A stretch of 34,086 nt of DNA. It comes from Bacteroidales bacterium (lineage in GTDB: Bacteria; Bacteroidota; Bacteroidia; Bacteroidales; UBA932). The first letter of the stretch is position 1, and the number at the start of each line of letters is the position of its first letter. Positions 22,738 through 31,062 of this stretch are shown in pieces. The notes beneath the pieces were generated by a model. The model saw only the letters and a list, made by a program, of their open reading frames with translations, had not been told where the DNA came from and did not search any database. Made by a program: the position numbers and the translations under genes. The stretch is from NCBI GenBank assembly GCA_017934185.1, contig JAGBJY010000032.1, positions 1 through 34,086 of the forward strand, given 5' to 3'.

Positions 22738-24744
22738 CTATTTTTCCTCTAACAAGTACTTTTTCCAGAAAGCGTAATTCTCCTCCTGGAAGTGCCGGCC
22801 CTGATAACCGCGGTAGCCGTGCATGCCGTCGGGATAAATCATGAACTCAAAACCCGCGTTTTGCCGATGGAGCACATCCAGGAGTTGAAGGGTGTTCTGG
22901 AAATGGACATTGTCGTCCCCGGTGCCATGGGTGAGTTTGAGCATTACGCTGCCATCGGCCTTTCCGGCCACCACCGGATACTGCTGAACGCGGCCCACTA
23001 CGGCCGTGCGTTTGTAGCCCTCGGGGTTGTCCTCAGGTGTGGACATGAAGCGCTCCGTGTAATGCGAATCGTAGAGCATCCAGTCGTACACGCCCCCGCC
23101 GGCAACGCCGTAATGGTAGTAGTCGGAGGCTTCGGCCACAAGAAGGGTGGTCATGGTGCCGCCAAAGCTGAAGCCCTCCACGCCAATCTTGGCCGGGTTC
23201 ACATAAGGGAGGCTCTGCAGCCAGCGGGCCCACTGCACGAAATCGGCCACCTCCGTTACGCCCAGCTGCTTGTAAATGGCGTCAAGGCCCTCGCGGCCGT
23301 TATGGCCTGCGGCCCGGCAGTCGGCCACCAGCTGGATGATGCCGTTTCGGGCATACCAGGCATAGGTGGCGGGGTGCACCCAGCGGTCGTGGACCATGGG
23401 GGTGTCGGGGCCGCCATAAATATCCACGTGCACGGGGTACTGCCTGGCAGGGTCAAAGCTCTCCGGATAATAGATGACTCCGGGCAGTTCCAGCCCGTCC
23501 ACGGTAATGGAAACCATTTCCCCCACAGGACCTTCCACAGGCTCCTGCGCAGCCACCAGGACAGAATTTCCCTTCAGGTCATACAGGCGCAGCTGCGGGG
23601 GGGTCTGCAAATTGGAAGTCAGGGCCAGGAAATGCTTCCCGTCGGGGGCAAAACGCACATTCAAGACATTCTGGGCCACATCGGTAAGGGCCGATATTGC
23701 GCCCTTCGGCGAAAGCTTGTACAGGGCTTTGCGCACGTGGGAATCCCGCTCGGCGGTAAAAAACACCGTCCCGTCTTTTTCGGCCCGGACCAGGGTCACG
23801 CGCCAGTTGGCACCGTCGGTGAGGCGCTTCAGGGTGCTGCCGTCATAGCTCAGGAAATAGATTTGTTGCCAGCGGGTCTCAAAGTCACGGACCATGTAAA
23901 GGCCTTTTTCGGAAAAGAGCATCCCGTCAATCCAGTCCAGCCAGGTGGGTACCTCTTCGTGATAGATGGCTTTCTTGCTTCCGTCCTTGGGGTTAACCGC
24001 GTATAAATCAAGCGTATTCTGAATGCGGGGTTCCCGGGCTACATAGAAGGTCCGGCTGTCGGCGCTCCAGAAAGGGATGCCAAAATACTGGTCCTCGGCG
24101 GGGTTGAAATCGGCCCACACCACCTGCGGGGAAGCCGGCTGCACAAAGCCGATGCGTACCTCCGGATTGCGCTCCCCTGCCTTGGGATAATGCGTGCGGC
24201 GAAGGGTTCCGTCCTGCCCGAATGGCGAATAGATGGGGAACATGGGAACCTCCGTGTCGTCAAAGCGGTAGAAGGCCAGGGTCTGGCTGTCCGGGCTCCA
24301 CCAAAATGCCCTGTAGCGCGACGGACGGCCGAAAATCTCCTCATAGTACACCCAGGAGGCATAGCCGTTCATAAGGGTCTCAGATCCGTCGAAGGTAAGG
24401 CGGGTTTCGGCGCCGCTGGCAATATCGGCCACCCAAAGATCATTGTTACGGGTAAAGGCCAGCTGGGTGGAATCGGGCGAAAAGCAGAGGTTCACTGCCC
24501 CTTCCGGCTCAAGCGGAAAGCCGGCGTATTTTTCGGGCGCAGAGGCCGGGGTCCCGGGCAGCGTCCCTTTCAGTTTGGAGGGAACGGTGAGTTTGAAGCA
24601 GGAACTGTCTTGGTAAGTGCCGTCGTAGGAGAACACTACTTCTTTGTTACTGAGCCACTTATAAGAGCGGGGCACCTGTGCCTGCGCACAAAAGGCCGCC
24701 AGAAGGGCAGCCGTTACAAAAAAATATCTAAACCTCATATTCAT
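22738..24744 (-). CDS. S9 family dipeptidyl/prolyl oligopeptidase, secreted
   Basis: 668 residues. Signal peptide YFFVTAALLAAFCAQAQ. Beta-propeller (DPPIV_N type) with repeated SPDSTQLAFTR and WSPDSQTLAFYRFDD motifs. Alpha/beta hydrolase domain with S526 (GFSFGGT), D610 (GTGDDNVHF) and H642 (DGMHGYRG). The DDNVHF sequence is as in DPP IV. ATG at 24744, with 24738 as an alternative. Together with the enzyme at 9580 it suggests a peptide-based diet. It follows a strong inverted repeat downstream of the aminotransferase gene; no clear TAnnTTTG box is seen ahead of it. Confidence 0.9.
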   Translation of the reverse strand: MNMRFRYFFVTAALLAAFCAQAQVPRSYKWLSNKEVVFSYDGTYQDSSCFKLTVPSKLKGTLPGTPASAPEKYAGFPLEPEGAVNLCFSPDSTQLAFTRNNDLWVADIASGAETRLTFDGSETLMNGYASWVYYEEIFGRPSRYRAFWWSPDSQTLAFYRFDDTEVPMFPIYSPFGQDGTLRRTHYPKAGERNPEVRIGFVQPASPQVVWADFNPAEDQYFGIPFWSADSRTFYVAREPRIQNTLDLYAVNPKDGSKKAIYHEEVPTWLDWIDGMLFSEKGLYMVRDFETRWQQIYFLSYDGSTLKRLTDGANWRVTLVRAEKDGTVFFTAERDSHVRKALYKLSPKGAISALTDVAQNVLNVRFAPDGKHFLALTSNLQTPPQLRLYDLKGNSVLVAAQEPVEGPVGEMVSITVDGLELPGVIYYPESFDPARQYPVHVDIYGGPDTPMVHDRWVHPATYAWYARNGIIQLVADCRAAGHNGREGLDAIYKQLGVTEVADFVQWARWLQSLPYVNPAKIGVEGFSFGGTMTTLLVAEASDYYHYGVAGGGVYDWMLYDSHYTERFMSTPEDNPEGYKRTAVVGRVQQYPVVAGKADGSVMLKLTHGTGDDNVHFQNTLQLLDVLHRQNAGFEFMIYPDGMHGYRGYQGRHFQEENYAFWKKYLLEEK

Positions 24745-24754
24745 TCTTCATTTT

Positions 24755-24838
24755 CAAAAAATAACCAGTTTCAACGCTCCCTGTCGCTTCGCGACCCTGT
24801 CCGGGCAAATGGTCGCTTATGAATCCGGTTATTTTTTG
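24755..24838 (-). terminator. Large inverted repeat with alternative inner hairpins between aminotransferase and peptidase genes
   Basis: CAAAAAATAACC (24755-24766) and GGTTATTTTTTG (24827-24838) are perfect 12-bp inverted repeats. Inside, GTCGC-TTC-GCGAC (24783-24795) and GCGACC/GGTCGC (24791-24796 with 24811-24816) are mutually exclusive hairpins. On the minus strand the outer arm ends in a U-run just before the peptidase gene, so the whole can act as a terminator of the aminotransferase transcript or as an attenuator. The stop codon of the aminotransferase lies in the outer arm. Confidence 0.6.
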
Positions 24839-26019
24839 TTGTATGCTTCAAGGGAGGCGCGGAGCAGTTCCAGGGCGCGGGCCAGGTCTTGTTTTTTGAG
24901 TACATACGCAAGGCGCACTTCATTGCGCCCCATTCCCGGTGTTGCATAAAAACCGGCGGCGGGGGCCATCATCACCGTTTCTCCGTTTTGGCGGAAATCT
25001 GTCAGGAGCCATCGGCAAAAATCTTCGGCATCCTCAACGGGCAGCGAGGCTACCGTATAGAAGGCCCCCTGGGGCATGGGAGAATACACGTCCGGAATTT
25101 GGTTGAGCCCTTCGATAAAGAAGTCGCGTCGGGCCTTGTACTCTTCATAGCAGGCCCGGGCATAGTCTTCCGTCCCCTCGATGGAGGCCTCGGCCACTAT
25201 CTGGCCCAGCAGGGGCGGGCTCAGGCGGGCCTGGCAGAGTTTCATCACGGCGGCGCGCACCTCCGGATTAAGGCTTACCAGCATGCCCACACGGATGCCG
25301 CAGGCCGAATAGCGCTTGCTTACGGAATCCAGCACCACCACATGCTCCGGGATGTCCAGGGCCAGGGCGCTCACGAAGGGCACGTCATTGTAAACGAATT
25401 CCCGGTACACCTCATCGGAGAAAAGATAGAGATTGTACTTGAGTACCAGCCGTTTAAGCTGCAGCAGTTCTTCCCTGTCGTACACCGTTCCCGTGGGGTT
25501 GGACGGATGGCAGAGGAGGATGCCCCGCGTACGCTCAGTAATGGCCGCTTCAAAGGCCGATACCGGCGGCAGGGCAAAGCCGTCTTCGATGCGGGCCGTC
25601 ACGGTTTTCACCACCACCCCGGCCGCCTGGGCAAGGGTGATGTAATTGGCGTACACCGGCTCCAGCATCACAATTTCGTCGCCGGGGTCCAGGCAGGCAA
25701 GGAAGGCAAACAAAATGGCCTCCGATCCGCCTGTCGTGACGATAATTTCCGAAGGAGCCACCTGCAGGCCGAAGCGGGCATAATAGGCCGACATTTTCTC
25801 CCTCAGGGGAAGAATCCCTTCGGAAGGGCTGTACTCCAGGGTGGTGCGGGTAATGTGCTTTAAGGCTTCCAGGCCCTTGGGCGGGGTAGGCAGGTCCGGC
25901 TGCCCGATGTTCAGGTGATACACCTTCACCCCTTCCCGCTTGGCAGCATCGGAGAGGGGAACGAGTTTGCGGATGGGAGAGGACGGCAAACGGGTGCCGC
26001 GCTGGGAAATGCTTGGCAT
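24829..26019 (-). CDS. PLP-dependent class I/II aminotransferase
   Basis: 396 residues; aspartate-aminotransferase fold type I. PLP site: N174 (HPSNPTG), D202 (SDEVY) and Schiff-base lysine K235 (DSVSKRYSACGIRVG). The N-terminal NIGQPDLPTP and the C-terminal arginine in NEVRLAYV are typical. It probably transaminates aspartate or another amino acid with 2-oxoglutarate; the exact substrate cannot be read. ATG lies 4 bases after the ROK stop, so the two form one transcript. Confidence 0.9.
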   Translation of the reverse strand: MPSISQRGTRLPSSPIRKLVPLSDAAKREGVKVYHLNIGQPDLPTPPKGLEALKHITRTTLEYSPSEGILPLREKMSAYYARFGLQVAPSEIIVTTGGSEAILFAFLACLDPGDEIVMLEPVYANYITLAQAAGVVVKTVTARIEDGFALPPVSAFEAAITERTRGILLCHPSNPTGTVYDREELLQLKRLVLKYNLYLFSDEVYREFVYNDVPFVSALALDIPEHVVVLDSVSKRYSACGIRVGMLVSLNPEVRAAVMKLCQARLSPPLLGQIVAEASIEGTEDYARACYEEYKARRDFFIEGLNQIPDVYSPMPQGAFYTVASLPVEDAEDFCRWLLTDFRQNGETVMMAPAAGFYATPGMGRNEVRLAYVLKKQDLARALELLRASLEAYNKK

Positions 26020-26023
26020 AAGG

Positions 26024-27226
26024 CTACAGGATGCCCAGCATACGGCTCCTCACCAGGAGGGCGGCGCCGATGGGGGCGGCTTTTTGTTTGAGTTGGGAGC
26101 GTTTGACGGTGGTATCCTGATTGGCAATGTTCAGGACATGGCGCTTGATGGCGGTGCGGATGGGCAGCATCAGGTAGTCCCCTGCCGCCACGGCCACCTT
26201 ACCGCCGATGACCACCAGCTGCGGGTTGAAGATATTGATAAGGCCCGCCAGGCCCTTGCCCAGGTTGATGCCCAGTTTTTCCACCGTTTCGATGGCCAGG
26301 ATGTCCTCGCTGCGCACGGCGGCGAAAATGTCGTTCAGGTTCACCCGGCCATCGGCCTTGTACTTACGCGAGAGGGTGGATGCCCGGCCGGCCTCCAGTT
26401 TTTCGCCTATCATGCGCACCATGGCACTGCCGGATGCCCCGGTTTCCAGGCAGCCGATTTTACCGCATCGGCAGATTTGTCCGTTGTCCAGGAGCGGGAA
26501 ATGCCCAAACTCGCCGGAATAGCCGGAGGTGCCGTAGTAGAGACGGCCGTCCAGCACCATGCCCATGCCCAAACCCCAGCTCACGTTCACAAAGAGCATG
26601 TTTTTCTCCTTGAGGCCGCCGCCCATGTACTCGCCGTAGGTCATGGCGCGGGAGTCGTTCTCCAGCACCACATGCACGCCCAGGTCTTCCTGGAGGATTT
26701 GGCTGATGGGACGGTTGGGGTCGAAGGAATAGCTGTTGCTGTAGCCGGTGAGGGGGTTCACGCGTCCGGGCAGGCTCATGCCCAGGCCCATGACTCGGTT
26801 CCAGTCCAGGTTCTGCCCGTCCAGGTAGGTGCGCACCACGGTGGCAATCTGATGGATGGTCTGTTCATTGGCTTCCATCTGGAAAGGGATATCGTCCTGG
26901 AAGGAGATAAGGCCTCCCTTGAAATCCGTGACGGCGATGCTGCAATGGGTATTGCGCATGTCAATGCCCACGAAATACCCGGCGGCGGGATTGAGGCCAT
27001 AGATGGAAGGCCTGCGGCCTCCGGACGTGCCGGATTTTCCCAGGTCTATCATAAAGCCCTCATCCATAAGCTCGCCGATAAGTTTGGTGGTGGTGGGCAC
27101 AGAGGCGCCGATGGCTTCGCTGATAACGGCAATACTTTGTTCGCCCCGCTCGATGCAAAGGAAGAGAATGGTCTTCTTGAGCAACGAGTTCTTATTATCT
27201 TTCTTATCAAGGAAGGTTTCTCTCAT
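26024..27226 (-). CDS. ROK family transcriptional regulator (NagC/XylR-like)
   Basis: 400 residues. An N-terminal winged helix-turn-helix (about 14-75, with IAVISEAIGASVPTTTKLIGEL as the reading head) is fused to a ROK sugar-kinase-like domain. The ROK zinc motif CRCGKIGCLETGASG is intact, as are the GIDMRNTHCSIAV phosphate-1 region and GLGMSLPGRVN. ROK repressors release DNA on binding a sugar or sugar phosphate. The start is ATG at 27226, not the TTG further up, since the promoter box would otherwise lie within the gene. An aminotransferase is its only close partner, so the effector is unclear. Confidence 0.9.
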   Translation of the reverse strand: MRETFLDKKDNKNSLLKKTILFLCIERGEQSIAVISEAIGASVPTTTKLIGELMDEGFMIDLGKSGTSGGRRPSIYGLNPAAGYFVGIDMRNTHCSIAVTDFKGGLISFQDDIPFQMEANEQTIHQIATVVRTYLDGQNLDWNRVMGLGMSLPGRVNPLTGYSNSYSFDPNRPISQILQEDLGVHVVLENDSRAMTYGEYMGGGLKEKNMLFVNVSWGLGMGMVLDGRLYYGTSGYSGEFGHFPLLDNGQICRCGKIGCLETGASGSAMVRMIGEKLEAGRASTLSRKYKADGRVNLNDIFAAVRSEDILAIETVEKLGINLGKGLAGLINIFNPQLVVIGGKVAVAAGDYLMLPIRTAIKRHVLNIANQDTTVKRSQLKQKAAPIGAALLVRSRMLGIL

Positions 27227-27244
27227 GGTTTTTATCTTTGGAAG

Positions 27245-27275
27245 CAAAAGTAATAAAATATTTTAAATAACGCAA
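27245..27275 (-). promoter_or_regulatory. Promoter of the ROK-aminotransferase unit
   Basis: TTG (27275-27273), 20 bases, TACTTTTG (27252-27245) on the minus strand. The leader would be about 12 bases. The surrounding 27227-27330 is AT-rich and shared with the divergent plus-strand gene. Confidence 0.7.
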
Positions 27276-27332
27276 ACCAATTAAATAAAAATCAGCACAA
27301 ATAGCCTATTTTTTCATCTGCTAAAAAATGAT

Positions 27333-27340
27333 TACCTTTG
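27333..27340 (+). promoter_or_regulatory. Promoter -7 box of the sensor-trkH-helicase operon
   Basis: TACCTTTG, then TACCATT, then the ATG at 27348. The gap of 7 bases again implies a very short leader. No good TTG box is visible upstream. Confidence 0.6.
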
Positions 27341-27347
27341 TACCATT

Positions 27348-28187
27348 ATGTTGGTGAAGTTAAGAAATTGGCTCAGAGAGTTCAGACTCTCCCTTCGCAG
27401 CAAGATGGTACTGGCCCTCAGCGCCATTGCCGTGGTGCTTCTGGCGGCCAGCGTCATCTCTTTCATGGAATACAAGCGTATGTCCGGCAGCGTGTCGCAA
27501 ATCATCGCCGGCGACGTCCACAACATCCGAATCACCCAGCGCCTGACCGATGCCGTAGACAATTACAACCTGCAAATCCTGGCGGTGATTGGCGACGACA
27601 AACTGTCGGCTCTCCCGGATTTTGACAGGTCGGCCTTCCTCACCTACTGCGACTCCCTGAACAGCAGCCTGGGCGCAGGCAAAAACGCCCCGCTCACGGA
27701 CTCTGTCGTTTACGCCTATTCGGCCTACATGCTGGCGTCGCTGGAACTGGAAGATGTCCTGGAATCCAATTTCATAGACACGCGGGACTGGTACTTCGAG
27801 CGTCTGCAGCCGCTTTTCGGCCGCATGCGCGGAGCCCTGGACAACCTGAGCCAGGCCATGTACGAGGAACTGCAGCACAATTCCCGGGAATTTGACCGGG
27901 GCTTCTCCCGCAGCGTCATTCCGGGCGCCACGGCCATCCTGGTAGGTATCCTCCTGGTGTTCCTGCTGCTGTTCTACCTGCTGGTATACTACGTAAAGCC
28001 GCTCTACGGCATGCTGGACAGCCTCTCAGACTATCTGAACTACCGCAGGCGCTACACTTATGAGTTTGACAGCAACGACCAGATGGGCCAGCTGAACAGC
28101 CAGATAACGGAACTCACCGAAGAAAACCGCCAGCTCAGAAGGCGGATGGCCGAACTCAAGGACAAGACTTCCAGAGATGAATCTTAA
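27348..28187 (+). CDS. Membrane protein with sensor-like architecture, no output domain
   Basis: 279 residues. Membrane segment 1 (about 20-40), an extracytoplasmic helical domain of about 150 residues (41-193) like the four-helix sensor of chemoreceptors and histidine kinases, membrane segment 2 (about 195-216), a short HAMP-like linker (VKPLYGMLDSLSDYL) and a terminal coiled coil (QLNSQITELTEENRQLRRRMAELK). There is no kinase, cyclase or MCP signalling domain. The stop overlaps the TrkH start by 11 bases, so translation is coupled. I do not recognise a named family; a role as a regulatory partner of TrkH is inference from the coupling. Confidence 0.8.
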   Translation: MLVKLRNWLREFRLSLRSKMVLALSAIAVVLLAASVISFMEYKRMSGSVSQIIAGDVHNIRITQRLTDAVDNYNLQILAVIGDDKLSALPDFDRSAFLTYCDSLNSSLGAGKNAPLTDSVVYAYSAYMLASLELEDVLESNFIDTRDWYFERLQPLFGRMRGALDNLSQAMYEELQHNSREFDRGFSRSVIPGATAILVGILLVFLLLFYLLVYYVKPLYGMLDSLSDYLNYRRRYTYEFDSNDQMGQLNSQITELTEENRQLRRRMAELKDKTSRDES

Positions 28188-29631
28188 AGTCATATCCCGG
28201 AATGTGGGTGTGGCCCTGCTGGTCAGTGCCCTGTTCATGCTGCTGTCGGTGGGGGTTTCCATCTATGACGGCGGCGACAGCGCCCTGGCTCCGCTCCTGA
28301 TCAGTTTCACCATCACCTTCATCTTCGGTGTCTTTCCTTTTATTTTTGTCCGGAAAACCGCCCAGATTTCCCTGAAGGACGGCTACATGATTATTTTCCT
28401 GTCGTGGCTGCTCTCCTTCATTTTCGGCGCCCTGCCTTATGCCATGTGGGGCGGTCCGTTCACGCTCATCAATGCCTGGTTCGAGAGCGTCTCCGGTTTC
28501 ACCACCACCGGCGCCACCATCCTGGAAGACATTGAAGGGCTGCCCCGGAGCCTGCTTTTCTGGCGCGCTTCCACGCATTTCATCGGCGGCCTGGGGGTTG
28601 TGGTGTTCCTGCTGCTCATCATTCCCACCTCGTCTCCCGTGCGCCTGAGGCTCACCAATATGGAACTTTCGTCGCTTTCGCGGGACGACTACCGCAGCCG
28701 CGCCAACAAGACGGTGTTTATCTTCGCCTGGGTGTATATGGGCCTCTGCGGGGCGGCGTTTGTGAGCTACTTACTTGCAGGCATGTCTCCCTTTGACGCC
28801 ATCTGCCATGCGTTCAGCGTCTGCGCCTGCGGCGGTTTCTCTACCCGCAACCTCTCCATCGGCGGTTTTTCCAGCGAGCTTATCTCCGTGATTACCATTG
28901 TGTTCATGTTCCTGGGCTCCATCCATTTCGGCCTTATTTTCGTGACACTGGCCAACCGGACCCTCCGGCCCCTGAAAAACCCGGTCCTGCGTTTCTATAT
29001 TCTTTCTCTGCTCGCGGTTTCCGTCATCACCTCGGCGTCCCTGAAATTCCAGGGCCTGGACCAGAACTGGGGCCGCGCCTTCCTGGACGGCACTTTCCAC
29101 GTGGTGAGTTACGCGTCCACTACGGGTTTTGCCATCAGTGACAACGCCACGTGGCCCATGCTCCCCTGCTTCATGCTGGTACTGGTGAGCCTGGTGTGCG
29201 GCTGCGCAGGCTCCACCACGGGCGGTCTCAAGGTAGACCGCGTGATGGTGCTGTTCAAGGCCATCCACATGCAAATCCAGAAGACCCTGTACCCTTCTTC
29301 CGTGTTTGAAGTGCGCATGGGACGGCGCATCCTGCATGACGACGACATTTACCCGCAGGTGCTGTACATTGCCATGTTTTTCCTGCTCATCGGCTTCTCT
29401 GCTGTGCTGTGCATGCTCCTGGGAGACCCTAACGGCCATGCCCTTACCGGCTCCGTGGCTTCCCTTTCCAATGTGGGGCCCTCCCTGGGCAGCATCGGCT
29501 CCTACGGCAACTATAACATGGAACCCGGGGCCATCAAGTTTATCTTCTCGGCCGATATGTTCCTGGGACGCGTGGAAATTTATCCCATTTTCGCCGTCCT
29601 TTCCAGCATTTTCAAGAATCAGGGCCGATGA
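28177..29631 (+). CDS. trkH: Trk-type potassium uptake channel subunit
   Basis: 484 residues with about ten hydrophobic segments arranged as repeated membrane-pore-membrane units. Pore loops are readable: SGFTTTGATIL, CACGGFSTRN, SYASTTGFAIS and SNVGPSLGSIGSYG, the last with the expected glycine of the filter. CAGSTTGGLKVDR precedes the intracellular hinge. TrkH normally works with the cytosolic NAD-binding TrkA; no trkA is seen here, unlike the trkA-trkH pairs common in relatives. The stop overlaps the next start (ATGA). Confidence 0.92.
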   Translation: MNLKVISRNVGVALLVSALFMLLSVGVSIYDGGDSALAPLLISFTITFIFGVFPFIFVRKTAQISLKDGYMIIFLSWLLSFIFGALPYAMWGGPFTLINAWFESVSGFTTTGATILEDIEGLPRSLLFWRASTHFIGGLGVVVFLLLIIPTSSPVRLRLTNMELSSLSRDDYRSRANKTVFIFAWVYMGLCGAAFVSYLLAGMSPFDAICHAFSVCACGGFSTRNLSIGGFSSELISVITIVFMFLGSIHFGLIFVTLANRTLRPLKNPVLRFYILSLLAVSVITSASLKFQGLDQNWGRAFLDGTFHVVSYASTTGFAISDNATWPMLPCFMLVLVSLVCGCAGSTTGGLKVDRVMVLFKAIHMQIQKTLYPSSVFEVRMGRRILHDDDIYPQVLYIAMFFLLIGFSAVLCMLLGDPNGHALTGSVASLSNVGPSLGSIGSYGNYNMEPGAIKFIFSADMFLGRVEIYPIFAVLSSIFKNQGR

Positions 29632-31037
29632 ACACACGTTCCGCCTTCTTCTATCAGCAGTTCCTGACGCAGTTCCCCTATGAGCCCACGGCCTGCCAGG
29701 AGCACCTGCTGGCCGCCTTGTCGGAATTTCTGACGACGGATGACGGAGACATTCTGGTAGTGAACGGTTACGCCGGTACCGGAAAAACCACGGCTGTGGC
29801 CGCTGTGGTGGCGGCTTTGAGACCGCTGGAACTGCCCTGCGTGCTGCTGGCCCCTACCGGCCGTGCCGCCAAGGTGCTTTCCCTGTACGCCGGACGCCCT
29901 GCCTCTACCATCCATAAGCACATCTATCGGCAGAAATCCATGGGCGCCGACGGCTTCGGAGCCTTCTCCCTTGCGCCCAACAAAGCCAAAGGCACGCTCT
30001 TCATCGTGGATGAGGTCTCGCTCATCGGCATCTCCTCCGAGGGCAGCTCCGGCGCCTTTGGAACGGGAAACCTGCTGGAAGACCTGGTGACTTTTGTCCG
30101 CTCCGGGGCCGATTGCAAGCTGGTCCTTATGGGCGATGCCGCCCAATTGCCGCCCGTAGGCCTGGAGGCTTCGCCGGCACTGGCCCGGAAGTATATGGAC
30201 GGTTTTGGCGGCGTCACTTATGCCACGCTCACTACGGTGGTGCGCCAAGCCCAGGAGTCCGGTATCTTACAGAATGCCACGCATTTACGTTCGCTGCTCC
30301 CGCTGGAGGATGTCATAGAAACGCTTGGGCTGCAGTGCTTTCCGGATGTGCAGCGCCTTGAAGGAGGAGAGCTCTTGGATGCCCTCGCCGATGCCTACAA
30401 CAAATACGGAGAAGACGATGTGGTGGTGCTGAGCCGCTCCAACAAAAGGGCCGGCCGATACAATGCGGGCATCCGGGCCCAGGTCCTTTACCGGGAAGAA
30501 CGCCTGGTACGCGGAGACAAGCTGATGGTGGTCAAGAATCACTATCTGGACGGCCTGGAAGGCACAGACTACATTGCCAACGGCGACATTGCCACGCTGG
30601 TTTGGGCCCGGCACTTTGAGGAGCGCTACGGGCTTCACTTTGCCGATGCCTGCCTGGCTTTCCCGGACTATGGCAACCAGGAGGTGGAAATGAAAATCCT
30701 GCTGGATACCCTGGAATCCGACGCCCCTTCCCTGAACTATGAGCAGTCCCAAGCCCTTTACCAGGGTGTTCTGGCCGACTACATGCACCTCACCACCCAA
30801 AAGAAGCGCTACGATGCCGTTCGGGATGACCCTTTCTACAGCGCCCTCCAAATCAAATACGCACACGCCATTACCGGTCACAAAGCCCAGGGCGGCCAGT
30901 GGAGCTGTGTTTTCATTGACAACCCCCTCTGGCAGGACTTCCTCACGGAAGACGATGTGAAATGGCTCTACACCGCCTTCACCCGCGCCGTGGAAAAGGT
31001 GTATCTGGTGAATTTCCGGGACAGCCTCTTTGCCTGA
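29628..31037 (+). CDS. RecD-like ATP-dependent DNA helicase
   Basis: 469 residues. N-terminal residues 1-45 precede Walker A GYAGTGKTT (47-55). Then LAPTGRAAKVLS, Walker B FIVDEVSL (125-132), GDAAQLPPVG, and near the C-terminus AHAITGHKAQGGQW and WLYTAFTRA (UvrD-like C-terminal motif). This is the short RecD/Dda-like branch of SF1 helicases often seen in Bacteroidetes; it lacks the RecD N-terminal domain and RecBC neighbours. It is translationally coupled to trkH, which looks like operon packing rather than shared function. The promoter of the next gene lies over its last codons. Confidence 0.88.
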   Translation: MNTRSAFFYQQFLTQFPYEPTACQEHLLAALSEFLTTDDGDILVVNGYAGTGKTTAVAAVVAALRPLELPCVLLAPTGRAAKVLSLYAGRPASTIHKHIYRQKSMGADGFGAFSLAPNKAKGTLFIVDEVSLIGISSEGSSGAFGTGNLLEDLVTFVRSGADCKLVLMGDAAQLPPVGLEASPALARKYMDGFGGVTYATLTTVVRQAQESGILQNATHLRSLLPLEDVIETLGLQCFPDVQRLEGGELLDALADAYNKYGEDDVVVLSRSNKRAGRYNAGIRAQVLYREERLVRGDKLMVVKNHYLDGLEGTDYIANGDIATLVWARHFEERYGLHFADACLAFPDYGNQEVEMKILLDTLESDAPSLNYEQSQALYQGVLADYMHLTTQKKRYDAVRDDPFYSALQIKYAHAITGHKAQGGQWSCVFIDNPLWQDFLTEDDVKWLYTAFTRAVEKVYLVNFRDSLFA

Positions 31038-31058
31038 AGGGTTTTTTATTTATCTTTG
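31030..31058 (+). promoter_or_regulatory. Promoter of the ketosynthase-oxidoreductase-fabG cassette
   Basis: TTG (31030-31032), 18 bases, TATCTTTG (31051-31058), then TACC and ATG at 31063. It overlaps the end of the helicase gene. Confidence 0.65.
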
Positions 31059-31062
31059 TACC

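Noticed and set aside
24767-24826. A riboswitch upstream of the S9 peptidase
   Set aside because: The alternative hairpins are real, but no known aptamer core is recognisable; it is kept only as a possible attenuator or terminator.
29628-31037. RecD subunit of a RecBCD complex
   Set aside because: The protein lacks the RecD N-terminal domain, is shorter, and no recB or recC is nearby.
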